From contig NZ_JAQQPS010000001.1 in NCBI RefSeq assembly GCF_036688685.1, positions 124,001-188,000 on the forward strand: DNA of 64,000 nucleotides, read 5' to 3'. A model generated the notes under the pieces. That model had not been told where the DNA came from and did not search any database. It saw nothing but the letters and a program-made list of their open reading frames with translations. Origin of the DNA: JALYUM01 sp036688685. GTDB lineage: Bacteria > Pseudomonadota > Gammaproteobacteria > Burkholderiales > Burkholderiaceae_D. Below, piece after piece: positions 51,530 through 59,632 of the stretch; the stretch's first letter is position 1, and each line of letters opens with the position of its first letter. The translations under genes and the position numbers were made by a program.

Positions 51530-51680
51530 TATCCTGGTCTGCCCGTCGTGCAAGGGACCGCTTGAATTTGACAAGAAAGCCCAGGAGCTGATCTGCCGCG
51601 CCGACCGCCTTGCGTTCCCTGTGCGTGACGGCATTCCGATCATGTGGGTCGACCAGGCCCGCAAAATCGTCCCGGTGTAA
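51510..51680 (+). CDS. Trm112-family (YcaR-like) small protein
   Basis: A 56-residue protein of the Trm112/YcaR (UPF0434) family. Start GTG 51510, with GGAG upstream, gives the typical VDARLLDILVCPSCKG. A CPSC knuckle and one further Cys are present. In many Gram-negatives it lies between lpxK and kdsB, as here; its exact role in bacteria is unclear. It overlaps the end of lpxK. Confidence 0.88.
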   Translation: MDARLLDILVCPSCKGPLEFDKKAQELICRADRLAFPVRDGIPIMWVDQARKIVPV

Positions 51681-51684
51681 CGGT

Positions 51685-52446
51685 GTGAGCTTGAACAAGT
51701 TTATCGTCATCATCCCGGCGCGGCTGGCGTCGACCCGTCTGCCCAACAAGCCGCTGGCCGACCTGGGCGGCAAGCCAATGGTGGTGCGCGTGGCCGAGCG
51801 CGCGGCGCTCTCTGGCGCGGCGCGCATCGTGGTTGCCACCGATCACCCCGACATTGCGGCCGCCTGCACGGCGCACGGCGTGGAAGTGTGCATGACACGC
51901 GCCGATCACCCGTCCGGCACCGACCGCATCGCCGAGGTGGCGCTGGCGCTGGGCCTGGCGGCGGACGCCGTGATCGTCAACCTGCAGGGCGACGAACCGC
52001 TGATCGACCCCAGCCTGCTGGCGGCGTGCGCGGCGCGCATCTCGGCCACCGTGCCGATGGCCACCTGTGCCCATCCGATCACGGATGCGGCCGACCTGTT
52101 CAATCCGAACGTGGTGAAAGTGGTGTTGAATGGTGCCGGCAATGCGCTGTACTTTTCGCGCGCCGCCATTCCATGGCACCGCGATGGTTTCTCTGCCAGC
52201 CAGGCCGCTTTGCCGGCCGATTACGTGCCGCTGCGCCATATCGGTTTGTATGCATACAGCAACGCTTTCCTGCAAACGTACCCGACACTTTCCCCTGCGC
52301 CGATCGAGTCCATCGAGGCACTGGAGCAATTGCGGGTCCTCTGGCACGGGGTGCCCATTGCGGTGCATCTGACCGACAGCGCACCAGCAGCGGGCGTCGA
52401 TACGCCCGCCGACCTGGCCCGGGTGCGACTTTTTTACACGTCTTGA
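51685..52446 (+). CDS. kdsB: 3-deoxy-manno-octulosonate cytidylyltransferase (CMP-KDO synthetase)
   Basis: A 253-residue enzyme that activates KDO as CMP-KDO for the lipopolysaccharide core. The N-terminal nucleotide motif IIPARLASTRLPNKPLADLGGKP is recognisable (shown in part), with the conserved NLQGDEP loop and the Mg-binding DTPADLARV end. The start is GTG 51685. It follows the Trm112 gene by four bases. lpxK and kdsB together point to lipid A / LPS assembly. Confidence 0.93.
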   Translation: MSLNKFIVIIPARLASTRLPNKPLADLGGKPMVVRVAERAALSGAARIVVATDHPDIAAACTAHGVEVCMTRADHPSGTDRIAEVALALGLAADAVIVNLQGDEPLIDPSLLAACAARISATVPMATCAHPITDAADLFNPNVVKVVLNGAGNALYFSRAAIPWHRDGFSASQAALPADYVPLRHIGLYAYSNAFLQTYPTLSPAPIESIEALEQLRVLWHGVPIAVHLTDSAPAAGVDTPADLARVRLFYTS

Positions 52447-52631
52447 TCCGGTCGGCAAGTTATTACCGGAAAGTCTGCGCTAAATCAATTAATAGATGGC
52501 AACGCTCCATCCGGTGGCATTTTTGACTGCATTTGTGTTAAGTTTCGTACCAAGCTAGTCAGATATGCACCATGCGCGGTCTGTTATCAAAGAATCTATT
52601 CATCTTCAAAAATTGTTTTTAGGAACTCTTC

Positions 52632-53288
52632 ATGCGTCTCATTTTGTTAGGAGCGCCAGGGGCCGGTAAAGGCACCCAGGCTAATTTCATCAAAGAAAAA
52701 TTCAATATTCCCCAGATCTCGACCGGCGACATGCTGCGCGCTGCGATCAAGGCGGGCACCGAACTGGGCCTGGCTGCCAAGCAGGTGATGGATGCCGGCG
52801 GTCTGGTGTCGGACGACATCATGATTGGCCTGGTCAAAGACCGCCTGCAGGACGCCGACTGCGCCAATGGCTATCTGTTCGACGGCTTCCCGCGCACCAT
52901 CGCGCAGGCTGACGCCATGAAGGAAAGCGGCATCAATATTGATTACGTACTGGAAATCGACGTGCCGGATGCATCGATCGTCGAGCGCATGAGCGGCCGT
53001 TGCAGCCACCCGGGTTCGGGCCGCGTGTACCACACCAAATTCAATCCGCCCAAGGTCGACATGGTCGACGACATCACCGGCGAGCCGCTGGTGCAGCGCG
53101 ACGACGACAAGGCCGAAACGGTCATGAAGCGCCTGGCCGTGTACCACAACCAGACCGAAGTGCTGCTGGGCTACTACGCCAAGTGGGCCGAATCGGGCCT
53201 GCCAGGTGCACCGAAATACCGCAAGATCACCGGCATCGGGCCAGTCGAGCAAGTGCGCGATGCCGCCTTCGCGGCGCTGTCGGCTTAA
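52632..53288 (+). CDS. adk: Adenylate kinase
   Basis: A 218-residue adenylate kinase with P-loop GAPGAGKGTQ, the NMP-binding STGDMLRAA, GFPRTIAQA and the LID domain (about 122-159, GRVYHTKFNPP). AGGA lies five to six bases before the ATG. It is separated from kdsB by a 185-base gap containing no clear promoter that I can support, and is followed by a terminator. Confidence 0.95.
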   Translation: MRLILLGAPGAGKGTQANFIKEKFNIPQISTGDMLRAAIKAGTELGLAAKQVMDAGGLVSDDIMIGLVKDRLQDADCANGYLFDGFPRTIAQADAMKESGINIDYVLEIDVPDASIVERMSGRCSHPGSGRVYHTKFNPPKVDMVDDITGEPLVQRDDDKAETVMKRLAVYHNQTEVLLGYYAKWAESGLPGAPKYRKITGIGPVEQVRDAAFAALSA

Positions 53289-53298
53289 CTCAACACTG

Positions 53299-53322
53299 CG
53301 GACCTTCGGGTCCGTTCTTTTT
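53299..53322 (+). terminator. Rho-independent terminator of adk
   Basis: CGGACC (53299-53304) and GGTCCG (53309-53314) form a stem with TTCG loop, followed by TTCTTTTT. Confidence 0.88.
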
Positions 53323-53451
53323 CAGGCCCGTCATACCTGTTTCCAGTTCCACGTTGTTGCATCCGCAGTACGCAGTCGGTCAGGGCATCTTTATCAGATG
53401 GTCGTTCGAAGTGTGTTTGTGTCGCTCAATCATAAGAACCAGGGGACGTGT

Positions 53452-55566
53452 ATGGACTTTGCCGCATCCAATCTTCTCATCTTCACCTTAGCCTGCGGCG
53501 TGCTCGCCGTGGTGTATGGCTTGTGGTCGCGCAGCTGGATCCTGCGCCAGGATCCCGGCAGCGGGCGCATGCAGGAAATCGCGCAGGCCATCGAAGTGGG
53601 TGCCGGCGCCTACCTCGCGCGCCAGTACCGCACCATTGCCATCGTCGGCGTGGTCTTGCTGGTCGCCATTTTCTTTTTCCTCGATCCGTACACCGCGCTC
53701 GGCTTTGCGATCGGCAGCGTGCTCTCCGGCGCCTGCGGCTTCATCGGCATGGGCGTCTCGGTGCGCGCCAATGTCCGCACCGCCCAGGCCGCCACCAGGG
53801 GCCTGGATGCGGCGCTGAACATCGCCTTCAAGGGTGGCGCCATTACCGGCATGCTGGTGGTGGGACTCGGCCTGCTGGGCGTGACGCTGTTCTACTGGCT
53901 GCTGATCGGGCGCGCCGGCGTCACCAATCACGACGTCATCACGCCCCTGATTGGCCTCGCGTTCGGGGCCTCGCTGATTTCGATTTTTGCGCGTCTGGGC
54001 GGCGGCATCTTTACCAAGGGCGCCGACGTTGGCGCCGACCTGGTGGGTAAAGTGGAAGCCGGCATCCCCGAAGACGACCCGCGCAACCCGGCCGTGATTG
54101 CCGACAACGTGGGCGACAACGTGGGCGACTGCGCCGGCATGGCGGCCGACCTGTTCGAAACCTATGTCGTCACCCTGATCGCCACCATGCTGCTCGGCGC
54201 ACTGGTGATCGGCGACGCTGTCGCGCAAGCCATCCTGTATCCGCTGCTGCTGGGGGCGGTGTCGATCATCGCCTCGATCGTCGGCTGCTCGATGGTCAAG
54301 GCGAAACCTGGCAAGAAAATCATGGCGGCGCTGTACACCGGGCTGTGGTGGGCCGCGATCCTGTCGCTGCTCGGCTTTGCGGTGGTGACCTGGCTGGTCT
54401 GGGTCGACCCGGCCATGCGCGTGCGCATGATGGGCTGCACGGCGGTCGGCATCGTGCTCACCGGCCTGATGGTCTACATCACCGAATACTACACAGGCAC
54501 CGATTTCAAGCCGGTGCGCCATATCGCCGAAGCCTCGACCACGGGGCATGGCACCAACATCATCGCCGGGCTCGGCGTGTCAATGAAGTCGACCGCCTAC
54601 CCGGTGCTGGCGGTGTGCGCCGCCATCCTGATTTCCTATGAGCTGGCCGGCCTGTACGGCATTGCGATCGCCGCCACCGCGATGCTGTCGATGGCCGGGA
54701 TCATCGTCGCGCTCGACGCCTACGGGCCGATCACCGACAACGCCGGCGGCATCGCCGAAATGGCCGGCATGCCCGAATCGGTGCGTGCCATTACCGATCC
54801 GCTCGATGCAGTGGGCAATACCACCAAGGCTGTCACCAAGGGTTACGCCATCGGCTCGGCCGGGCTGGCGGCACTGGTCCTGTTTGCCGATTATACGCAC
54901 GCACTCGAAACGGCTGGCAACACGGTCGTGTTCGAGCTGGCCGACCCGATGGTGATTGTCGGCCTGTTCATCGGCGGCCTGATTCCTTATTTGTTCGGGG
55001 CGATGGCGATGGAAGCGGTGGGGCGCGCGGCCGGCGCCGTGGTGGTGGAAGTGCGGCGCCAGTTCCGCGACATCAAGGGCATCATGGATGGCAGCGCCAA
55101 GCCCGAGTATGACAAGGCGGTCGACATGCTCACTGCCTCGGCGATCCGCGAAATGATCCTGCCGTCGCTGTTGCCGGTGGCGGTGCCGGTGGCGGTGGGC
55201 CTGCTGCTGGGGCCGGCTGCGCTGGGCGGCATGCTGATGGGCGCCATTGTCACCGGCCTGTTCGTGGCCATCTCGATGACCACCGGTGGCGGCGCCTGGG
55301 ACAATGCCAAGAAATACATCGAGGATGGCAACTTCGGCGGCAAGGGCTCGGACAGCCACAAGGCCGCCGTGACGGGCGACACGGTGGGCGACCCGTATAA
55401 AGACACTGCCGGGCCGGCCATCAACCCCCTGATCAAGATCATCAACATCGTGGCGCTGCTGCTGGTGCCACTGCTGCCGGTGGGTGGCTACCTGGCCGTC
55501 AAGGCGCCACTGCAGCAGGTGGTCACCGCAACGCCGGCGCCGGTCATTTCTCCAGCGCCGCGTTGA
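53452..55566 (+). CDS. hppA: K+-independent membrane proton-pumping pyrophosphatase
   Basis: A 704-residue integral membrane pyrophosphatase with about 16 helices, which couples PPi hydrolysis to proton (or sodium) export. The active-site motif GADVGADLVGKVE, the DNVGDNVGDCAGMAADLFETY core and a late DTVGDPYKDTAGPA segment are intact. The segment GNTTKAVTKGYAIGSAG carries Lys where K+-dependent forms have Ala, indicating the K+-independent class. AGGGG precedes ATG 53452. The 3' end overlaps the convergent DsbA-family gene by 23 bases. Confidence 0.93.
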   Translation: MDFAASNLLIFTLACGVLAVVYGLWSRSWILRQDPGSGRMQEIAQAIEVGAGAYLARQYRTIAIVGVVLLVAIFFFLDPYTALGFAIGSVLSGACGFIGMGVSVRANVRTAQAATRGLDAALNIAFKGGAITGMLVVGLGLLGVTLFYWLLIGRAGVTNHDVITPLIGLAFGASLISIFARLGGGIFTKGADVGADLVGKVEAGIPEDDPRNPAVIADNVGDNVGDCAGMAADLFETYVVTLIATMLLGALVIGDAVAQAILYPLLLGAVSIIASIVGCSMVKAKPGKKIMAALYTGLWWAAILSLLGFAVVTWLVWVDPAMRVRMMGCTAVGIVLTGLMVYITEYYTGTDFKPVRHIAEASTTGHGTNIIAGLGVSMKSTAYPVLAVCAAILISYELAGLYGIAIAATAMLSMAGIIVALDAYGPITDNAGGIAEMAGMPESVRAITDPLDAVGNTTKAVTKGYAIGSAGLAALVLFADYTHALETAGNTVVFELADPMVIVGLFIGGLIPYLFGAMAMEAVGRAAGAVVVEVRRQFRDIKGIMDGSAKPEYDKAVDMLTASAIREMILPSLLPVAVPVAVGLLLGPAALGGMLMGAIVTGLFVAISMTTGGGAWDNAKKYIEDGNFGGKGSDSHKAAVTGDTVGDPYKDTAGPAINPLIKIINIVALLLVPLLPVGGYLAVKAPLQQVVTATPAPVISPAPR

Positions 55567-56062
55567 TGGCCTGTTCCAGCGACTGCACGTCCGAGTCGCC
55601 CTCGAACTGCACGCCGTTGATATAAAAGGTTGGCGTGCCCCGCACGCCGCAGTGGCGCGCCTCGGCGGCGTCGCTGGCCACTATCTGCGCGTACTTGCCG
55701 CTTTGTAAATCATCCTCGAATCTGTCACCATCCAGGCCGATGTCCTGCGCCATCGCCTGGAATGCCTGGTCGGACAAATCGTCCTGGCCGGCGAACAGGG
55801 CGTCGTGCATTTCCCAGAATTTTCCTTGCGCCCCTGCGGCTTCAGCCGCTTCGGCCGCCGGCGTGGCGTCAGGATGCATGCCGTCCAGCGGCATGTGGCG
55901 GTACACCAGGCGCACATCATCGCCATATTGCGGCAACAGGCTGGTCAATGCTTCGTGGGCGCGCGCGCAAAATGGGCATTCGAAATCGCCGTATTCGATC
56001 AAGGTAATTGCGGCGCTGTCGGCGCCCTTGATATGGTCGTTTTTGGTGACGGTGGCTGGCAT
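55544..56062 (-). CDS. DsbA-family thioredoxin-fold protein
   Basis: A 172-residue thioredoxin_4-type protein with active site CPFC (residues 29-32) in GDFECPFCARAHE, a helical insert and the cis-Pro segment RGTPTFYINGVQ. No signal peptide is seen, so it is probably cytoplasmic, unlike DsbA. AAGGA lies seven bases before the ATG. It may act as a disulfide reductase or peroxide-protective protein; not certain. Confidence 0.85.
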   Translation of the reverse strand: MPATVTKNDHIKGADSAAITLIEYGDFECPFCARAHEALTSLLPQYGDDVRLVYRHMPLDGMHPDATPAAEAAEAAGAQGKFWEMHDALFAGQDDLSDQAFQAMAQDIGLDGDRFEDDLQSGKYAQIVASDAAEARHCGVRGTPTFYINGVQFEGDSDVQSLEQAINAALEK

Positions 56063-56182
56063 GATGGTCCTTGGATTGGTTGGTATATTGTCATCATTGC
56101 ACGCGATTGCTCATCATCCCCGCGCGTTTCCGGAAGTCATGATCCGGTGGCTTGCGTTGCCGATCAAAGCGGGGTAGACTGA

Positions 56183-56203
56183 TTTGATAGCATTGATATC
56201 AAA
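56183..56203. promoter_or_regulatory. Inverted repeat upstream of the toxin-antitoxin pair
   Basis: TTTGATA (56183-56189) and TATCAAA (56197-56203) are perfect complements spaced by seven bases, ending next to the antitoxin ribosome site. It is well placed to be the antitoxin autoregulation operator. Confidence 0.6.
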
Positions 56204-56213
56204 GGAGGAAGGC

Positions 56214-56432
56214 ATGGCGCAACTACTCGTACGGGAACTGGAAGACGACGTCGCCGCTGGCCTTCGCACCCTGGCCGCTGCCAACAAGCGCAGCGCGGAA
56301 GAGGAGCACCGGGCAGCCTTGCGCGCGCACGTGCGCGATCACCTTACCGGCCCGAAAAAACGCAGCTTCACCGAGGTGCTGGCAGCCATGCCGTACTTCG
56401 ACGACGATCCCGCCGACCTGTTCGAGGTGTAA
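56214..56432 (+). CDS. FitA-like ribbon-helix-helix antitoxin
   Basis: A 72-residue antitoxin of the FitA type. The N-terminal strand-helix-helix (residues 1-45: AQLLVRELEDDVAAGLRTLAAANKR region) binds DNA, and the acidic C-terminal tail (FDDDPADLFEV) would wrap the toxin. A strong GGAGGAAGG site precedes ATG 56214. The toxin gene begins three bases after its stop. Residue match is family-typical, but exact subfamily is by eye. Confidence 0.85.
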   Translation: MAQLLVRELEDDVAAGLRTLAAANKRSAEEEHRAALRAHVRDHLTGPKKRSFTEVLAAMPYFDDDPADLFEV

Positions 56433-56435
56433 ACG

Positions 56436-56873
56436 GTGTACCTGCTCGATACGAACGTGGTGTCGGAATTTCGCAAACGGGAGCAAGCAAATCCGGGCGT
56501 CATCGATTTCTTTGCGCGCGCCCAGCCCGACCAGCTATACCTGTGCGTTCAGGTCGTGGGCGAAATCCAGGCCGGCATCGAAAAGCTGCGCCAGGCCGGC
56601 AGCAGCACCAAAGTCGCGCTGTACCAGGCCTGGCTGGAGGGGGGATTGCTGCTGAACTATTCCCAGCGCATCCTGCCGTTCGATACCGAGGCGGCGCGCA
56701 TGTGGGGCACGCTCAACGCCGGTGTCCAGAAGGATCCGCACACGTCCGACCGGCAGATGGCTGCCATTGCCTTGCTGCGCCCCGGCATGACCATGGTCAC
56801 GCGCGACACCGCCAGCCCCGGCTTCCTGTCCGCCCGGCGCTACGGCCTGGCACTGCTCAATCCATTTACCTGA
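56436..56873 (+). CDS. FitB/VapC-like PIN-domain toxin ribonuclease
   Basis: A 145-residue PIN-domain protein. The magnesium-binding acidic residues are Asp5 (LLDTNVVSE), a Glu in VVGEIQAGIEK and the Asp pair region HTSDRQMAA, with a further Asp in TRDTA. FitB and VapC toxins cleave RNA unless bound by the antitoxin. The start is GTG 56436. With the upstream antitoxin it forms a two-gene unit. Confidence 0.88.
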   Translation: MYLLDTNVVSEFRKREQANPGVIDFFARAQPDQLYLCVQVVGEIQAGIEKLRQAGSSTKVALYQAWLEGGLLLNYSQRILPFDTEAARMWGTLNAGVQKDPHTSDRQMAAIALLRPGMTMVTRDTASPGFLSARRYGLALLNPFT

Positions 56874-56877
56874 AACC

Positions 56878-58182
56878 TTAAAAAACGCACATCTTGTTGG
56901 CTTCCGCACGCAACCAGCCGCGATAATCGGGATGGGCAATGGCGATCAGTTCCTGCGCGCGCTGCTTGGCCGACTTGCCGCGCAATTGCGCCACCCCATA
57001 TTCAGTGACCACGTAATTCACGTCGTTCTTGCTGGTGGTGGCGTGGGTGCCGGACGTGAGGGCCGGCACGATGCGCGAAATGGTGCCGTCCTTGGCGGTC
57101 GATGGCAACACGATGAACGCTTTGCCGCCCCGTGAGCGGTTGGCGGCGCGCACGAAATCGACCTGGCCGCCGGTGCCGGAATAGGGCAGGTGGGCGATGC
57201 TTTCGCTGCCGCACTGGCCCAGCAAATCGATCTGCAAGGTGGCGTTGATGGCCATCAGATTGTCGTTCTGGCTGGCGATGTACGGGTCGTTGGTGAAGTT
57301 CGACGGGTGCATTTCCAGCATCGGATTGTTGTGCATGAAGCGGTACAGCTTGTTTGAACCGAGTGCGAAGGTCGCCACCATTTTGCCCGGCAAGAGGGTC
57401 TTTTTGCGGTTCGTGACGGCGCCGCTTTCGACCAGCGTCAGGATGCCGTCGCCGATCATCTCGGTGTGGATACCCAGGTCGTTCTTGCTGGTCAATTGCA
57501 TGACCACTGCATCCGGGATGCCGCCATAGCCGATCTGCAAGGTGGCGCCATCGTCGATCATGTCGGCCACATACTTGCCGATCGCTTCCTGCACCGGGCC
57601 GATGGTCGGCAAGCCCACTTCCAGCAGCGCGTCGGTGCTTTCGACCAGCGCCGTCACCTGGGAAATGTGGACGTGACACTGGCCGTGCGCAAACGGCACG
57701 TTCGGGTTGACTTCCAGCACCACCGCGCGCGCGCGGGTAATGGCAGCCATGGTGTAGTCGGTGCCCAGGCTGATGGCAAAATAACCCTGCTCGTTCATGC
57801 TTGATGCCATGGCGAACACCACGTCGGCCGGCATCAGGCCCCGTTCGATCATGGTTGGCAGTTCGGAAAAATAATTCGGGATGAAGTCGCACCAGCCCCC
57901 CTGGCCGCTGGCGCGCGAGGCGCCGCCAAAAAACAGCGCCGCATGGCGCACGTGGTGGGCCGTGGCCTGGTCGAAGTAGCCGAATTTGCGCAGCGCCAGG
58001 ATCTGCGCCACCCGCACCCCCTGAAAGCGCTGGCGCTCATCGGACAAGGCCGTCAGCAGGGCAGGCGGCTCGCCCACGCCGGTAGGCACGATGATCATGT
58101 CGCCGTCGCGCACATGGGCGAGCGCGGCGCTGGCGCTGCAGGTTTTATCCAGGTATTGCCGGGCGGGTGGGGCTGCATGCAT
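56878..58182 (-). CDS. Acyl-CoA:acetate CoA-transferase / acetyl-CoA hydrolase family
   Basis: A 434-residue enzyme of the AbfT-like family (4-hydroxybutyrate or succinyl CoA-transferases, annotated acetyl-CoA hydrolase/transferase). It has the two-domain CoA-transferase fold; the catalytic Glu is likely in DLGIHTEMIGDG (about residue 240). IGYGGIPDAVV and YSGTGGQVDFVRAA are family motifs. A GGAG site precedes the ATG at 58182. The substrate CoA ester is not determined by sequence. It is convergent with the toxin gene, four bases apart. Confidence 0.88.
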   Translation of the reverse strand: MHAAPPARQYLDKTCSASAALAHVRDGDMIIVPTGVGEPPALLTALSDERQRFQGVRVAQILALRKFGYFDQATAHHVRHAALFFGGASRASGQGGWCDFIPNYFSELPTMIERGLMPADVVFAMASSMNEQGYFAISLGTDYTMAAITRARAVVLEVNPNVPFAHGQCHVHISQVTALVESTDALLEVGLPTIGPVQEAIGKYVADMIDDGATLQIGYGGIPDAVVMQLTSKNDLGIHTEMIGDGILTLVESGAVTNRKKTLLPGKMVATFALGSNKLYRFMHNNPMLEMHPSNFTNDPYIASQNDNLMAINATLQIDLLGQCGSESIAHLPYSGTGGQVDFVRAANRSRGGKAFIVLPSTAKDGTISRIVPALTSGTHATTSKNDVNYVVTEYGVAQLRGKSAKQRAQELIAIAHPDYRGWLRAEANKMCVF

Positions 58183-58292
58183 GGAGGTCTCCGTTTATCG
58201 TTTTACGTTATCGATCCATACTACCGCACGCGCGCGCCGTCATCCGGGCCTTCTCGCGATAATGGTTGTTCACTTTTTTCAAGCACACGCCC

Positions 58293-58703
58293 ATGCTGCT
58301 TATCTATTTGTCCGCCTTGCTGTTTGCCATGCCCGCCGCCCAGGTGCAGACCGACGCGGGCCAGTCACTCACGCCGGCGCAAAAGGCGAAGCTGGCGCCG
58401 CGCCGCCCCACCCGCCAGGTCGTCGGCTCGCCGCTGCCGACCGTCACCGACGGCTATCGGCCCACCCTGACGCCGCGCGAAGCCGCTTCGGGCACACCCG
58501 ATCCGATCGGCACCTTGCCGGTCCACCCCACGCCCACCGGCGTCACCCCGCTGGCGCCGCTGCCGGTGCCGCTCGGCAGTTGCAGCGCCGGCGGCTGCAC
58601 CGGGGCCGACGGCGTGCGCTACAACACCGGCGCGGCCGGCGTGGCGGTCGACCCGACCGGCCGCACCTGCCACACAGTCGGCACCACCGTGAACTGTTTT
58701 TGA
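58293..58703 (+). CDS. Small exported Pro/Thr-rich protein
   Basis: A 136-residue protein. The first 17 residues (MLLIYLSALLFAMPAAQ) look like a signal peptide; the body is Pro/Thr/Ala-rich, probably disordered; the C-terminal 40 residues contain Cys in GSCSAGGC, then RTCHTV and a final Cys-Phe, four cysteines in all. No known family. ATG 58293 begins the signal sequence; a TTG 27 bases upstream is less likely. Confidence 0.6.
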   Translation: MLLIYLSALLFAMPAAQVQTDAGQSLTPAQKAKLAPRRPTRQVVGSPLPTVTDGYRPTLTPREAASGTPDPIGTLPVHPTPTGVTPLAPLPVPLGSCSAGGCTGADGVRYNTGAAGVAVDPTGRTCHTVGTTVNCF

Positions 58704-58726
58704 TCGCAGTCGCGCCAAAAAGTCGC

Positions 58727-58732
58727 TACAAT
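58727..58732 (+). promoter_or_regulatory. -10 element (TACAAT) before the SDR gene
   Basis: TACAAT matches the consensus at five of six; the operator dyad begins 11 bases later, about the expected transcription start. Confidence 0.5.
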
Positions 58733-58742
58733 CGCGCTGCTT

Positions 58743-58760
58743 GACGTTAACGTAAACGTC
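58743..58760. promoter_or_regulatory. LiuR-like palindromic operator
   Basis: GACGTTAACGTAAACGTC is an 18-base near-perfect palindrome (16 of 18 positions) of the ACGTWAACGT style described for LiuR (MerR-family) sites in branched-chain amino acid catabolism. It lies 33-50 bases upstream of a dehydrogenase gene whose family includes the isoleucine-pathway enzyme. The LiuR assignment is from remembered motif form. Confidence 0.6.
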
Positions 58761-58792
58761 ACCATCCGACCAGCGAACTTTGAGGAAATGCC

Positions 58793-59551
58793 ATGCAAAT
58801 CGAACAGAATGTATTCATCGTCACCGGCGGCGCATCGGGCCTGGGCGCCGCCACCGCGCGCATGTTATCTAGCGCGGGCGCGACCGTCGTCATCGCCGAC
58901 GTGCAAGTCGAGGCCGGCACCACGCTGGCGGCCGAGTTGCGCGGGCAGTTCGTCCAATGTGACGTGACCTCGGAAGCCGACGGCATGGCGGTCATCGCCG
59001 CGGCCACCCAACTCGGCGCCTTGCGCGGCCTGGTCAACTGTGCCGGCGTCGCACCGGCCATCAAAACGGTCGGCAAGGACGGCCCGCACCCGCTGGCGGC
59101 GTTCCAGCGCGCGGTCGACATCAACCTGGTTGGTACCTTCAATATGGCGCGCCTGGCCGCCGACGCGATGGGCAAGCTGGAAGCGGCCGACTCGGGCGAA
59201 CGCGGCATCATCATCAACACCGCGTCGGTGGCGGCCTACGATGGCCAGATCGGCCAGGCCGCTTACGGCGCCTCGAAAGCGGCCGTGGTCGGGTTGACCT
59301 TGCCGATGGCGCGCGACCTGGCGCGCAGCGGCATCCGGGTGATGACCATCGCCCCGGGCATTTTCGAAACCCCCATGCTGATGGGCATGCCGCAGGAAGT
59401 GCGCGACGCCCTCGGCAAGATGGTGCCGTTCCCGCCGCGCCTCGGTTTGCCTGCTGAGTATGCCCACCTGGTGCGCGCCATCATCGAAAATGTCATGCTC
59501 AACGGTGAAACCATCCGCCTCGACGGCGCCATCCGGATGCAGCCAAAGTAA
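58793..59551 (+). CDS. Short-chain dehydrogenase, 3-hydroxyacyl-CoA dehydrogenase type 2-like
   Basis: A 252-residue SDR. The cofactor motif is TGGASGLG (residues 11-18); NCAG (82-85) and the active-site triad Ser (TASVAAYDG), Tyr and Lys (YGASK) are in place. It resembles HSD17B10 / IvdG, which oxidises 2-methyl-3-hydroxybutyryl-CoA in isoleucine degradation. A GAGGA site precedes the ATG. The LiuR-like operator upstream supports a role in branched-chain amino acid breakdown. Confidence 0.88.
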   Translation: MQIEQNVFIVTGGASGLGAATARMLSSAGATVVIADVQVEAGTTLAAELRGQFVQCDVTSEADGMAVIAAATQLGALRGLVNCAGVAPAIKTVGKDGPHPLAAFQRAVDINLVGTFNMARLAADAMGKLEAADSGERGIIINTASVAAYDGQIGQAAYGASKAAVVGLTLPMARDLARSGIRVMTIAPGIFETPMLMGMPQEVRDALGKMVPFPPRLGLPAEYAHLVRAIIENVMLNGETIRLDGAIRMQPK

Positions 59552-59632
59552 GCGCCGCCTGCGGAATATTTGCGCCGCGGCGAGCCGGCTGCTACTCTTG
59601 CTGGATGTACATTAAACGAATATTGGTTCCTC

